NCBI GenBank assembly: GCA_002049455.2
Contig: KV918857.1
Coordinates: 177,347 to 241,346, forward strand
Reading direction: 5' to 3'
Origin: Porphyra umbilicalis
Taxonomy: Eukaryota; Rhodophyta; Bangiophyceae; Bangiales; Bangiaceae
DNA length: 64,000 bases
Made by a program: the position numbers and the translations under genes
In this document: positions 23,638 to 34,216 of the stretch, piece by piece
Layout: each line of letters opens with the position of its first letter
Position numbering within the stretch: the first letter of the stretch is position 1
The notes under the pieces: generated by a model
What the model was told of the DNA's origin: nothing
The model's input: the letters and a program-made list of their open reading frames with translations, nothing else
Database searches by the model: none

Positions 23638-23926
23638 CTACATAAAGACGCACTTCTTGACCCGCTTGCACACCTTGCGGATGCAGAACTTGGGCTTGAC
23701 GAAGACCACCTTCTTCTTGACAACCACCACCTCCTTCTTGAACGCCTTGTGCTTCTTGTGCTGACGGTCGGCCGCGGTGATCTCCACGTCGTCGGTCGCT
23801 GCGTCGCCGGTGTCGGCCGCGACGGCCTCTTCGAACACATCGGCGTCGTCGTCGGCGTCGGCACCGTCGAGGGTGTGCACGGAGAACTTCTTCTTGCACA
23901 CGAACTTGATGCGCTTGCAATCCTTA
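23638..23926 (-). pseudogene. 3' half of a small secreted Lys/Cys-rich protein gene (split by transposon)
   Basis: The minus strand reads from the TTA duplication (23926-23924) into KDCKRIKFVCKKKF, an acidic DADDDADVFEEAV segment, and a Lys/Val/Cys-rich end finishing CKRVKKCVFM before TAG at 23638. It has no start of its own because bases 23927 onward belong to the Harbinger element. The 5' half is at 35592-35285 on the same strand. Joined without the element and one TTA copy, the halves make 198 codons with no stop: 308 plus 289 bases equals 597. Confidence 0.85.
23924..23926 (+). repeat. Target-site duplication TTA, left copy
   Basis: Matches TTA at 35282-35284. One copy is part of the interrupted host codon pair. 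Confidence 0.9.
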
Positions 23927-23944
23927 GAGCAACGCCAACAACGT
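23927..23944 (+). repeat. Left terminal inverted repeat of the 11.4-kb element
   Basis: GAGCAACGCCAACAACGT; differs at three adjacent positions (6-8) from the right repeat. Confidence 0.9.
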
Positions 23945-25729
23945 CCGCATCGAGCCGCTTCCGAACTATTTAAGAGCGCCACGTATGCAAACGTGTAGTT
24001 GTTTGATTGGGTGTCGAACTGGCGTCGAGCCTTTCCGAACTCATCCTGACAGAGACCAGGTACTTGTCTAAAAACGGGTAGGCTACATTATTTCTATATG
24101 CGGAAATGAGAGCGCGTGTTGATGGTTGTGGCCTTCCGAACTCAACCGTCCCAGACGTCCCAGTTGACTCTGCCCCGCACGCCGCGTGTCGATGAGCAAT
24201 CGCAGCTGTGTGCCTGGGCGATCGTAGCCCGATCGTTGCCAAAAAATGTGACACGAAGCCTATTGGGAACAGAATCTGGCCTAATTTTGCGGTCATGGAG
24301 GCGATCGTCAAGCGAATAGGTGCCAGGTTCATGATCACCACGTGTCTCAGGACATATCCTGTGCAGCGCAGTGCTCAGAACGGTGACACGTTCGACCTGA
24401 TTTGATCGCGGAAGCGCTGGCACGGACTACGTTGCCAGGAGCAGGGCGAAGCTTGGCCGGAGCCGTGCACCACGACTTGGAACGCCACTCACGGCCGGGC
24501 ACGTGCAGCGCCGATGACGGTGTCGGCGGCCCCACAGCCGAGGTGATTACAGTTGGAAACAGGTCCACAGCCGTGACGTCTGTCCCTGCCCAGTGCGAAC
24601 GCAGGGGCCTGTGGCGTTCACTTCCACTGGGGTGGCGGCAACCGCGGTCGCTCCGACGCTTGGAAGTCGCAGAGCACAACCTGAAGGATGGACTGAGGAG
24701 GCGCGCCGCAGAGGGCCGCAGAGCGTGGCGACGCTGACGAGATATCAGGGCAGCGTTTCAGCGCTCGGGACGAGTTGGGAGGAGCCAATCAGACTCGAAC
24801 ATCACGGAACCTACCGGGATAAAAATCTCTTTAATCTGTGTCATGCAAGCGTTTTTCAAAGCACGTCGTGCGCGTTTGGCGAGTGCGATCCTGTCGACTG
24901 GATTCTAACGAGCCAGCCGCCCAACCAGATTGACGAGGTGCCAGCACCGAGCACAATGCTGGGCTGCCCTGGAGCGTTGCGTGAGCCGCAGCGCACGGCC
25001 ACCAGTGATACGTTGCGGGCGCACTGGAGACGTGCCTCACGAGCCTCGCCATATATAGAAGAGAATCCAACGAAGGCTCCCCACGTGTGACGCAATTGAC
25101 GGTGGGGTGGGAAAGGCCTACTAAGCATACGGTTTACACTGGGCAGCAGACGGTTTAAATGTTGGAAACCTTGAAGGCCGTGGATTGGAGGAGGGTCCCC
25201 GCGCGGAGCGAAAGCCGTCAAAGGGCATGCGTTGGCGGAACGAAAGCCGTCAGAGGGCCTGCATTAGACGCACGTGGCCTGGAGGCAGGCGCCAGTCATG
25301 CTATTTAGGTGTGGAAGAAAACTAGTCGCCTGACAGGGAAGGGGCTGGAAGCGAATGAGACCAGGATGGCTGCGTAGCTCGCCCTGACGCTGTCCGGGTC
25401 GCGAGGAGCGAGGCGCACTGCGGCCAGACCCCCTGTCTGTGGCGCGTCGCTTCCATGGGCGAGCGCTGACACGGCGCTGGCCGTGCAGTGAAAAGAAAGC
25501 AGCACGAGGCAGGGTAACGGGTGAGGGGATGGAAGTCTCCTGAGTGGACGCGACCGTAGCCATTTATTGAGCGAGTGCATGTAACGTGGGCTGCGCACCC
25601 GTCTCACGGCACCAGCGGATCCTGCTTACCGCACGACTCGGCGTGCGCTTTCTCGCGCCCCCCTGCTCACCGCACACCGCACCCACCCCCGACCTACACG
25701 GCAGGAGAGCCCCCCCACGCACCGTCCCC
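23945..25729. other. Left non-coding part of the 11.4-kb element
   Basis: No gene seen in either direction. It contains the conserved subterminal TTTAAGAGCG at 23969 and AT-richer sequence around 24050-24350; the last few hundred bases are probably the promoter of the acidic repeat gene. Confidence 0.45.
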
Positions 25730-27082
25730 ATGTCCTCGTCGCCGGAAGGCTGTGACGATGCGGCCCACGGTACTCTCCGTGGTACCCTTCTGGCCGCCCA
25801 CGCGGCCAGGCGTGAGCGCGCTCGTGGCGGAGCCGGCGCGCGAGGTGGCGATGTCGACCACACCGATGCCGCGGCCGCCGAGCGCGCGGGCTCTCCCCAG
25901 CCCGTTAAGGTTTACTACGCGACGGAATCCGGTGTCGATGACGAGGCGGCCGATTTCACGGCCGGGATGGATGCGGACGTTCTAGCGGCCTCTGAAGAAG
26001 CCGGCAGAAGCGCTGAAGACAAGGTGATTGAGTACTGCGGCATCGACACTGAGACGGCCTACGTCAAGGCCGGCAAAGGAGGCAAGCGCAAGGCCGACGA
26101 CGACCTGCCGCACGCAAAGGCATTGGGCGGCAAGAAGGGCAAGATGGACGGCACGGCGGCCTTGGAAAAGGCCGCATGCGACGCTGTTCCTGATGTGCGA
26201 GGGCTCGTGGCCGACGACGGGCCAGCAACTGACGACGGCGCTTGCAACCGCATGAACGTCAAGGTGAAAGCTGTGGCGGCCTCTGACGAGGCCGCACGCG
26301 GCGTTGTCGGTGATGTGCATGAGGACGTGGCCGACGTCGGCCACGCGGCAGACGTCGACGTGTCAGGCTGCAAGCAGGTCAAGGAGGAGGTCGTGGCGGC
26401 CTCGGATGAGGCCGCCCGCGGCGCAATGGATGGAGTGCTGTGCGACGCGGCCGACGACGGCCACGGACACCCGAAGCCAGCCAAGGACAGCGATGCTGAG
26501 ATGCTGCACGCGACGGGCGACGAGGACTCTACGGCTCGCGAGTCGTACTCCGACCAGTACGCGGCGGCCGTGGAGGCCGTGGAGAGCATTGGTGTGTCCG
26601 GTGTGCCGCTGGAAGAGCAGCTGGCCCATCTCCAGGCCATGACAATCGACCACCGCACCCTCTCCCGACTGATGTCAATCAAGACTGACGCTGTCGACAG
26701 GCACTTGGCTCGGTCGGGCAAGACGTACCGCGCCGCTGTTCAGTGGTCGGCCAAGTGCCACATGGCCATGGAGGCGCTTGGCGCGCACGGGCGCCGCGGT
26801 CTTCCGTCTACATCGGTGGCCTCGGCACTTGAGACCATGCCCGGCTTGCACAATCTGGGCTCTGCACCGCATACGGTGGTCCACAGAGCCAGCCTGGCAG
26901 CGGCGTATGGGGAGGACACGGCCGCGCTGTCCTCGGCCGAGGCGCATGCGGGGGGGGACGACGACGATGTCGTCCTGGTCGGTGTGACGTTGGCTAAGGA
27001 CAACCTGAAGCTGACGCCTGTTAAGGGCCTTACTGTTAATGCGGAGCAGTCGGAGAATCCGGACAAGGCTGGGGACCTGTGA
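25730..27082 (+). CDS. Acidic repeat protein of unknown function, transposon-borne
   Basis: ATG 25730 (CCCCATGTCC) gives 450 residues in one frame, without the G/C runs of host genes. The centre holds three 40-residue repeats with a core like VAASDEAARG followed by an Asp/Val-rich half (DNA period exactly 120 bases). A basic patch (KGGKRKADDD, GGKKGK) could act as a nuclear signal. The C-terminal 150 residues are helical and Ala-rich, with SRLMSIKTDAVDRHLARSGKTY. Close to the end, DDDDVVLVGV resembles a SUMO-interaction motif. No known family is recognised. It lies between the left terminus and the zinc-ribbon gene, so it travels with the element, either as an accessory gene or as captured host sequence. 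Confidence 0.7.
   Translation: MSSSPEGCDDAAHGTLRGTLLAAHAARRERARGGAGARGGDVDHTDAAAAERAGSPQPVKVYYATESGVDDEAADFTAGMDADVLAASEEAGRSAEDKVIEYCGIDTETAYVKAGKGGKRKADDDLPHAKALGGKKGKMDGTAALEKAACDAVPDVRGLVADDGPATDDGACNRMNVKVKAVAASDEAARGVVGDVHEDVADVGHAADVDVSGCKQVKEEVVAASDEAARGAMDGVLCDAADDGHGHPKPAKDSDAEMLHATGDEDSTARESYSDQYAAAVEAVESIGVSGVPLEEQLAHLQAMTIDHRTLSRLMSIKTDAVDRHLARSGKTYRAAVQWSAKCHMAMEALGAHGRRGLPSTSVASALETMPGLHNLGSAPHTVVHRASLAAAYGEDTAALSSAEAHAGGDDDDVVLVGVTLAKDNLKLTPVKGLTVNAEQSENPDKAGDL
26153..26512 (+). repeat. Three in-frame 120-bp direct repeats
   Basis: Equivalent GCGGCC...GAGGCCGC(A/C)(C/T)GCG positions recur at 26156, 26276 and 26396. The spacing is exact while the bases have diverged, so the length is preserved by coding constraint. 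Confidence 0.85.
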
Positions 27083-28932
27083 GGAGCTGTGGGCCCCTCC
27101 CGGGCCTTCTACGTCGGCCCTGAGTACTGGGCCGGGTTCCTGGGAGATTGTAGGTGTTTTTACTTTCTCGTTGCCAGGGGGGATGGCGGGTGCGGCGTGT
27201 ACACGCTGTACCGCGAGTGACTCCACCACCGCCATTTGTGTATCTTGTTATCTTTGTCAGACTGGAACCGTGTGTTCTGTTAGTCGTTCACGGGGAGCAT
27301 AGTGATGATAGGGGCCGATCCTTGTAGTGTTCCTTCTCTGTCATTTTATGAGGGAGAGCGTTGGCGTGTGACTCCGATAGATACTCTTCCGGTAGTTGCA
27401 TTCCCCTTTTTTCTTGGTAGAGCCAGTCGATTGTCTTTTGTGACTCTTTGACGAGGGAGGGGGGGATAAACGGGGGTGCTCAGCCGGCACGCACTCGTCT
27501 ATCTTTCGTTCTACCTCTCTGGGAAGAGTGGCTCTCCTGTCGTACGTAGCAACCACTCCCTCAGTCGCTTTTTTAACAGCCAGGTGCGCCTTCTATCTCC
27601 ATGCATGCACACGGGAAAAAGGGAATGCGATCTGGGCAATGGCAGCACTTGGGCGATACGTGCCAGGTCGGTGGCCCACTCTGGCCAACAGATGGCGTTG
27701 CAACTTCATCGTTGGGGCGACACCGCAATGATCAAACGGCAATGACAGGTTTCTCTGGGCGCCTCGGCAAGGAGCAAGCGGCAATGACAGGCTTCTCTGT
27801 GGTTTCCATAAATGCGGCGGCTGACTTCCGACCGTTTGGAGCCATCCAATGAAATGATGACATCAAGATCCGATGACGAGATGAAAAATCTGGTGTGGCA
27901 CACATGACGAGGTGAGCAAAACTCGGGTGTGCCCTGTTAACAAACCACGTGGCGGATCTTTAGGGGCGCCTGCAAAGGCCCCAAATAGCTACGTCTCCGG
28001 CAGGCCCTAGAGGCGGTGCACGAGCCACGGACAGTCACTCGGACAGCCAATGAGGGACGCGCACGTACCTGTGCGGCTGCGGTGACGGCGGGTTGGGCAA
28101 CCCTGAGCGATGGCCTAGGGGCCAGGCTGATTAGGTTTGGACGAGAACCACTCAGTGCTCGGATCGCTGCCAGATGAGAAAGCGTCAGAGGAGTGCAGTG
28201 GATCGTGCTTCCACTGGTTCTGTGGCGGAGAGTGGTTCGGTCGTCCTCAGGCTGCTTTCGATGCCGTGAGCGCTGACACAGCCAGGCAGGCGGCTGACAA
28301 AGGATTGCACGATGGCCGCTAACAGGGTGAATGCACCACAGACCTTCAGACATGTGACTGATAACGGCCGGCGCCGGCTCTACGCGGCCACATGGGGCCA
28401 GCTTCAATGGTCAGAAAGAGGATGTTTGTCGGGCCCTCTGACTCATGGCTTGGCGCCACCAGCGGCGAGAGTCTCCGGACTTGCAGACACTGCTCCCTCC
28501 TGCGGAACTGACAGTGTCCTGAACCCGTCAAGAAGGTACCTTTGGCCGCATTTTCTGGGCCCACGGGGCCCTGCGCGCTGCTAGACAGACGGATGGGCGC
28601 GGCGCGACACCTCTGGGCCAAGTGGGCCAAGCGCTGGGTCGTGTGCTCGCATGGCCACGCCCGCGCTGCAAGCACCTCCTGCGTTGCAGCCGCTCTCTCC
28701 AACACTCCCCGTTCCGCGACACTTTCACCTTCGCTGCCACAACTTTGCCTGCGGCGGTTCCGACGATCGCGGCCACCCCTTTGGCGCCAGCTCCCTCGAC
28801 GAGTTTTGCGGACCGCGTGGCCGTGAGGTTGCTACCAACGCGTACTTTTTCCGACCTTTCCATCAACGCTTTCATCCAGCGAGCGTGCGACACGCGGCGC
28901 GTCGGGGCACCCGTCTACGTTGCACCACTGCC
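27083..28932. other. Non-coding part of the 11.4-kb element
   Basis: No gene seen. GGCAATGACAGG recurs at about 27739 and 27779, followed by TTCTCTG in both copies. The last 300 bases extend the next frame upstream but look like leader sequence. Confidence 0.4.
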
Positions 28933-29814
28933 ATGGAGGGCTCGCCTTCCTCACTCGCACAACCCTCGCACACCTCGCCCACAGCGCCTGTCACCTCTTC
29001 ATCTACGGCGCCGGCCACGGCGGCGCCGGCCACGACGTCGTCTTCACCGCCTACGAGCTCTTCATCCACGCCTCCGAGCATCCCTCCGTCTATGCTTCCA
29101 ACTACCTCATCGCCCACGTCACCCCGCGACTCGATACCGGGGGCGTCTACGCCCCCCACTTCCGGCCTTCAAGCGAGGCCGACGGGGCCGAACGGGACTG
29201 GTGACCGGCGCGGCACCATGGCGTACACGCCGCGGACGGCTCATGGCCCCCCCGGTCGGCCTATCTCCAAGGCCCAGCTACAACGGGGCCTGCGGAGCAT
29301 TTGCACTGAGTGCAGGCGCGCACAGACGGTGAGCTCCAACGTTTCGATTTGCCCTGAGACGTGCGCGTGCCCTTGGGCGCGTCGGCCCTCCGCACATCCG
29401 GGCTGGGGGTGGCGCTGGATTGGCACCTCCCGTGGTTACATGAGCCGTACGGCGGAGCGGCGGGCGCATCGGCGCATGTGTTATGTGTGCCGCCTCGCCG
29501 TTACTGTCGGACCTGAGCATCCTACCTGCCCACCGTGGTGCCCTTGCCCGTGGGCGTCGCCGCCCATTGTGACTACTCCCCCGGACGAGATCGGCTGGGT
29601 CCACCACGTGAAGTGGGAGGGCTACGTGCGCCTCGAGAACGAGCGGCGCAAGGCCGCTGAGGCCAAGGTGCCGCCGCGGTGGATTCAAGTGCCGACGTGG
29701 CCTGACGCTGACGGTGTGCGCGGATTGCGGTGGGTGGACGCGAGCAAGCAGCAGCCTCCCGAGTGGTGGGAGCCGGTGCCTTTGGGGCCGCTGCCGCCCC
29801 GCCGTCGTTTGTAG
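28933..29814 (+). CDS. Transposon accessory protein with two zinc-ribbon-like Cys repeats
   Basis: ATG 28933 (CTGCCATGGAG) gives 293 residues; ATG 29218 is an alternative that would drop a Ser/Thr/Pro-rich N-terminus. Two repeats 59 residues apart have the same layout: C124, C127, C140, C144, C146 and C183, C186, C199, C203, C205. Each is CxxC, twelve residues, then CPxxCxCPW, which should bind zinc. A Trp-rich C-terminal part follows (WVHHVKWEGYVRLENERRK, EWWEPVP). No family name comes to mind. It ends 143 bases before the SANT-like gene on the same strand. A cruder version of the CPPxC motif with the same 12-residue spacing occurs in the element at 58814, so the gene seems to be a regular part of this lineage. 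Confidence 0.7.
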   Translation: MEGSPSSLAQPSHTSPTAPVTSSSTAPATAAPATTSSSPPTSSSSTPPSIPPSMLPTTSSPTSPRDSIPGASTPPTSGLQARPTGPNGTGDRRGTMAYTPRTAHGPPGRPISKAQLQRGLRSICTECRRAQTVSSNVSICPETCACPWARRPSAHPGWGWRWIGTSRGYMSRTAERRAHRRMCYVCRLAVTVGPEHPTCPPWCPCPWASPPIVTTPPDEIGWVHHVKWEGYVRLENERRKAAEAKVPPRWIQVPTWPDADGVRGLRWVDASKQQPPEWWEPVPLGPLPPRRRL

Positions 29815-29957
29815 CCTGCCCTCGTTCAACTTTGGCCGTGCTCCTGGCTGTCCTTCCCGCAGCTGTGCCCGTCTTCCCCAAGCCCGAGCTCGTGTCCTTC
29901 GGCTCTTCCATCTCACGTCAACATCACGCACGAGGCCCAACACCAAGGCCGCACGAC

Positions 29958-32054
29958 ATGAACATTGACGAGATCGTCCCCATCGCTCGCTCGCCGCGGC
30001 AAGCACAAGACCAACAACCAATGCAAGACCAACAACAAGGCGGCCAAAACATGGCCGACTACGACACCAACGACGACCACCCCCCCGGCCCAGACCGCAC
30101 CCACCCCCCCGCCCCCAACGACGACGACCGCCCCACCGCCAACCGCACCCACCCACCCGCCCTGCCTCCTCACCGCGCTTGCCTCCGCGACGGAGGGTTG
30201 GAGGACGCGAGTGCTGGCAACAACTCGCCTGTCCGGCAACGTTCGGCGGCGGTACGTTCTGCTGCAGAGCCGTCCGACACTGACGGCGCCGGCCACGCCG
30301 AGGAGGAGGAGCCGCGACGCGGTACCCCACCTTCCGAGAACAACGGCGGCGCGGGTACCCGCGGCGTGTCGTGGACGCGAGACGAGCGCGAGGTTCTGTG
30401 CGCCGTCTATGTCGAGGCCACGCTCAACGCCGAGGTTGGCACCGACCAACGCATGGAGGTGTTCAAGTCGGACTACTGCAATCGCTTCCGAGAGCGCTTG
30501 CCGGACACAATGCCACAGGTGGCGAGGCGCCGTGGCCGGTCGACGTCGGCCATCGACAAGGAGCTGAAGTACAACATCTTCCCTATGGTCGAGCGCTTCA
30601 AGAACGCGTATGTTTCCGTCCTCAACGCCAAGATGACCGGCAATCCGACGCCGAAGGACCTGGTTAACGCCGCTGTTGCCAAGTTCAACGGCCTGAGCCC
30701 CTATGAAGGCTTCAATGCCGAGTACGTGGGCACCCTCAAGTGCGCACCGCTGCCGTATTGGGAGATTCTGCGCAGGCTCGACCGATTCAGCGGGGCTGCC
30801 ACCATTGCCGCCATCGGCGGGTCGCGGGGGGCATCTGCGGCACGAGGCGCGACGGGCGCCGCGCATTGCGATGAGGACCCACTGTACGACCTCTTTGATG
30901 ACGAGGACGACAACGACGACCTCGCCAACGACCCCACGAGCTCGACGTACGCGCGGGGGCAGCAGCAGCTGAAGCGGCGCTCTCGGAGTGCGTTTCAAGC
31001 ACGGCCTCAAGGAAACAAGGCCGCCAAGGCGTCATCCCGCATGGAGGCGACACTGCAACGCGAGTCTATCACCAACACGGCGGCGCTCAACTCTATTGCC
31101 CGGTCGGCTGCCCAGCGCGCCACCATTGCGTTTTGGTCGTCACCCATGGCGGCCGACGCGCCGGAAGGGCGCCTCTGGTGGCAGCGAGAGATGCGCCGTC
31201 GCCTACAAGAGGACGAGAATGGCCAGCCCACGGCCAATGCCAACATGCCAGATGCACAAGAGGAAGCTGACATGCAGGACCAGTTGGACGCTGCAGCTGC
31301 CGCAGTGGCGGCCGCCTTGCCACCATCACGCCGAGGGGGTGCCCGCGGTGGTGGGCGTGGTGGTATGCGCGCCGGAGACCGCGGGCGTGGACGTGGGCGC
31401 GGCCGTGGCGGCGGATGTGCCCGTGGCCGTGTCACTGGACGAGGAGCTGGACTTGAGCGCACGCGTGGCCGCGGCAGTCGACTGCAAGCAGCGCGCCGAG
31501 GTGGACGGTCTTCATCCTCAGAAGAGGAGTCGGTGTCTGATGCGGACGCGGCCAATGTCTTCACTCCTCCTGGCTGTGCGCACGCTGCGGAGGACGCGGC
31601 TACTTCTGCGCAACGAGCTCCATCCCCCCCGCCGTCGGCAATCGCGCCGGCGCCAGCCAGCTCCATTGAGGAGGCTGCCACGGCGGCCGCGGCGCTTATT
31701 GCGTCGCAACCATCTGGCGACAGCGGCCTGAGCAACGACGCGGACAAGGAGGAGGAGGCAGGTGACACCCACGACACGCACGTGGGCCCGGCGGGGAGAG
31801 ACATTCCTGGTAGCCGCGAGCTGGGTGGCTCCTCCCGCGTCACGTCTCAGGGCGTCAGTGGCTCCCGCCCGCCGCTGCCGCCCCATCACCGTGCGGCCAT
31901 GAGTCGTGGCCGCGCCTCCCTCGTGACCAAGCGACGGCGCTTCGAGGACTTGGCTCGCCGTGGCGGCATCGACCTCGACGCGCGCATCGTCGACTCCATG
32001 GACTGGGACACGGAGACCGACGAAGAGGAGAGTGCTGGTGAAGAAGAACATTGA
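29958..32054 (+). CDS. Myb/SANT-like (trihelix) Harbinger partner protein
   Basis: ATG 29958 (GACATGAAC) gives 698 residues. The N-terminus is Gln/Asp/Pro-rich and disordered. At about residues 136-275 there is a trihelix-type region: SWTRDEREVLCAVYVEATLN, then DYCNRFRERLP, FPMVERFKNAY and LPYWEILRRLDRF. An acidic patch (DLFDDEDDNDDL), an amphipathic segment, an RGG/RG box (about 458-515) and an acidic C-terminus with SMDWDTETDEEES complete it. Harbinger elements encode such a Myb-like partner, which brings the transposase to DNA and the nucleus. It is convergent with the transposase gene. The RG box, useful for nucleic-acid binding, is a less usual addition. Confidence 0.8.
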   Translation: MNIDEIVPIARSPRQAQDQQPMQDQQQGGQNMADYDTNDDHPPGPDRTHPPAPNDDDRPTANRTHPPALPPHRACLRDGGLEDASAGNNSPVRQRSAAVRSAAEPSDTDGAGHAEEEEPRRGTPPSENNGGAGTRGVSWTRDEREVLCAVYVEATLNAEVGTDQRMEVFKSDYCNRFRERLPDTMPQVARRRGRSTSAIDKELKYNIFPMVERFKNAYVSVLNAKMTGNPTPKDLVNAAVAKFNGLSPYEGFNAEYVGTLKCAPLPYWEILRRLDRFSGAATIAAIGGSRGASAARGATGAAHCDEDPLYDLFDDEDDNDDLANDPTSSTYARGQQQLKRRSRSAFQARPQGNKAAKASSRMEATLQRESITNTAALNSIARSAAQRATIAFWSSPMAADAPEGRLWWQREMRRRLQEDENGQPTANANMPDAQEEADMQDQLDAAAAAVAAALPPSRRGGARGGGRGGMRAGDRGRGRGRGRGGGCARGRVTGRGAGLERTRGRGSRLQAARRGGRSSSSEEESVSDADAANVFTPPGCAHAAEDAATSAQRAPSPPPSAIAPAPASSIEEAATAAAALIASQPSGDSGLSNDADKEEEAGDTHDTHVGPAGRDIPGSRELGGSSRVTSQGVSGSRPPLPPHHRAAMSRGRASLVTKRRRFEDLARRGGIDLDARIVDSMDWDTETDEEESAGEEEH

Positions 32055-32743
32055 CTGGGCGGCCTTGGTCATCTTGGCCGAGAACACGAGGCGGACACGT
32101 GCACGACCACGCCACTGGTGTTGTTCGCTGTCTTTGCGATGGCCACGTACGTGGCCAACTTGAATAATGAACTCTCTGCTTGTATTGTACCTGCCTGTAG
32201 TGTGTGTGGCGATGCTTGCTTGTGCGGACCTGTGCTGCTACGATGAGTAGTGTGTGCTGCTACGATGACCGCCGCGTAGAAGAACAACATGGTTTTTTTT
32301 TCCCTTCCAGGGTTTTTTTCCTCCAACGTTGTACCATGGTTTCCGTTGCCTTTCTTCCAGACAGAAGCGCCTAAGGAGCCAAATGCACGTGTGTGTAGGG
32401 GACTCCTTTGCGGACTCGTGCGACCCAAAGAAGCAGTCTAGGGACTCAGTGGCCGCAGAGCGCCGGCGGCTCGACGCGCACGCTGCGCAAAGTCCATGGC
32501 CCCACATGCTCGTCACACATACATGGGAGGCTCACACATACGATGCACACATTCTATTAGTAGTTGTGCTTCATAGCCTTTGTCCACACCCTGTTGCATA
32601 CTTCATCGCCTTTGTCCACAACCTGTTGCGTACGAATGGACGCCTACGGCTAGAGCTTCAAGGAAAAAACCCCTGCCCAACGGGGAAAAAAACCGTTTGT
32701 CAAAGCCATGCACTGGCTCACATCACGCACGAACAACAAGCCC
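32055..32743. other. Convergent intergenic region with T and A tracts
   Basis: Lies between the 3' ends of the SANT-like and transposase genes. GGTTTTTTTTTCCC-type tracts at about 32289-32320 and an A7 tract near 32690 may serve 3'-end formation. The same position in the second element has two T10 tracts (60438-60472). No gene seen. Confidence 0.45.
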
Positions 32744-34216
32744 TCAGAATAGCGCTGCGGTGCTACTACGCGGAAGTCGCACATACGGAGCGAGAAGCCT
32801 GCCTCGGTCAGCCCACACGTGCTCCGCCAAGTCGCCGAGAAGAGACAGGTGCGCGTTCACGTCCTTGGCCTCTTTCTCGGCCATGCGCATGTACCTGCCT
32901 GTCCCGACGGGCGGGCCTTGGTCACCACGTCCATCAGAGACTTGGTCGTCAGTCAATGCGGTCACAGGCCCGCCCCAAATCTCGTCACCGCGAGGTCCGT
33001 CGTCCTTGGTAAAGGCCTCACTAGGCCTATCACTGCTCCGCGAGCCACCACTCCCAGCTCCGCGCACAGCAGCCGCGGCGTCCCTCCGCGTCTGCGCAAT
33101 GAAGCCATGTCTGCTGTGCTCGATGGCCATGTTATGGAGGTTGGCCACTGCTTTTGCGGTGTTGATCAAGCGTGGAAGAGACATGTATCGCGCCGGGTAC
33201 TTGGTGATGAACCAACGCGACCATAGCACGGCATACAGACGCTCTGCGTCCTTGCGAACAGCCTCTTGAAGGCGATTGTAGACCAGCCGCTTGGGAGTGT
33301 CGGGCTTGGCGTGCGGCAAAGCAAAAATAGCGTACCTCGGGTACCCGGCATCGGCCGCGTAGAAAAGCAGTCGACGCGTTCGGCCGTTGAGGGTGTACTT
33401 GTACGTCCTTGGCGGCCAAACCCCATCGTTGATGTCCAGCATCAGCGGCGAGGCGGCAAGGACGTTCTTGTCGTTGTACGCCCCCGGGCATCCCACAAAC
33501 AAGTGCCAAATGTACAGGTCCTCGTCGCAAACTGTCTCAATCACGACAGAGACCTTTCCATTGCGGTCCTTGTACTGCCCGGCGAGGGCCTTGGCGCATC
33601 TTGCCCACGTCCAGTGCGTGCAGTCAATAGAGCCGATGCAGCCCGGAAGACCTCGGGCAGCGTTGCGTCGTAGGATGTGCTCGAGCTCCTCGTCTGTAGG
33701 GCGTCGCAGGTAGGTTGACTCCCACTTGTCGATGATGAAATGCGTCAAACGGCGCGTGTAGACGTCGATGGAGGAGCGGGAAAGGCGCACATACTCGTCC
33801 GACCGGTCGAATGGCTCGCCATAGCCCAGCACGCGCAATGCGGCAGACACCTTCTGGATAGCGTGGGCCTGCGGCCGTCCAGTGGCGTTGACACTACGCC
33901 TCCAGCCGGGCTGGTCATGAATCGCACGGAACAGCCGGTTGAACACCGGACGCGGCATGCGAAACCGCTCCTCGAAGGCGTCCTCGCCGTACACTGGCGG
34001 CTGCCCATCCACCCCAAAGTAGTCGCGCATAATAGCGCGCGCACCGAGGTCGAAATCTCGCGGCCGATTAGGGCGGCGACCTGGGCGGGAGCCTCCTGCG
34101 CGCTTGCGCTCGCGGCCGTGGCGTACGGCCAGCAGGGCGCGGCGGACGTTGAGCTGCGCTCGAGCCCCGAGCAAAACAGCCAGGTCGAGCTCGTCATCAG
34201 CCGCCTCGCGGTCCAT
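32744..34216 (-). CDS. PIF/Harbinger DDE transposase (HARBI1-like nuclease)
   Basis: ATG 34216 gives 490 residues, close to the family norm. The N-terminal half has NRPRDFD...IMRDYFGVDGQPPVYG and a helix-turn-helix-like stretch (QKVSAALRVLGYGEPFDRSDEYVRLS). The catalytic triad is complete: D198 in CIGSIDCTHW, D249 in GCPGAYNDKNVL, and E325 in EAVRKDAERLYAVLWSRW, with FYAADAGYP between. The protein should cut and rejoin the element ends. It has an unusual C-terminal extension of about 100 residues. The codons are free of the homopolymer breaks seen in host genes, and no stop interrupts the frame, so it may be active. Confidence 0.92.
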   Translation of the reverse strand: MDREAADDELDLAVLLGARAQLNVRRALLAVRHGRERKRAGGSRPGRRPNRPRDFDLGARAIMRDYFGVDGQPPVYGEDAFEERFRMPRPVFNRLFRAIHDQPGWRRSVNATGRPQAHAIQKVSAALRVLGYGEPFDRSDEYVRLSRSSIDVYTRRLTHFIIDKWESTYLRRPTDEELEHILRRNAARGLPGCIGSIDCTHWTWARCAKALAGQYKDRNGKVSVVIETVCDEDLYIWHLFVGCPGAYNDKNVLAASPLMLDINDGVWPPRTYKYTLNGRTRRLLFYAADAGYPRYAIFALPHAKPDTPKRLVYNRLQEAVRKDAERLYAVLWSRWFITKYPARYMSLPRLINTAKAVANLHNMAIEHSRHGFIAQTRRDAAAAVRGAGSGGSRSSDRPSEAFTKDDGPRGDEIWGGPVTALTDDQVSDGRGDQGPPVGTGRYMRMAEKEAKDVNAHLSLLGDLAEHVWADRGRLLAPYVRLPRSSTAALF

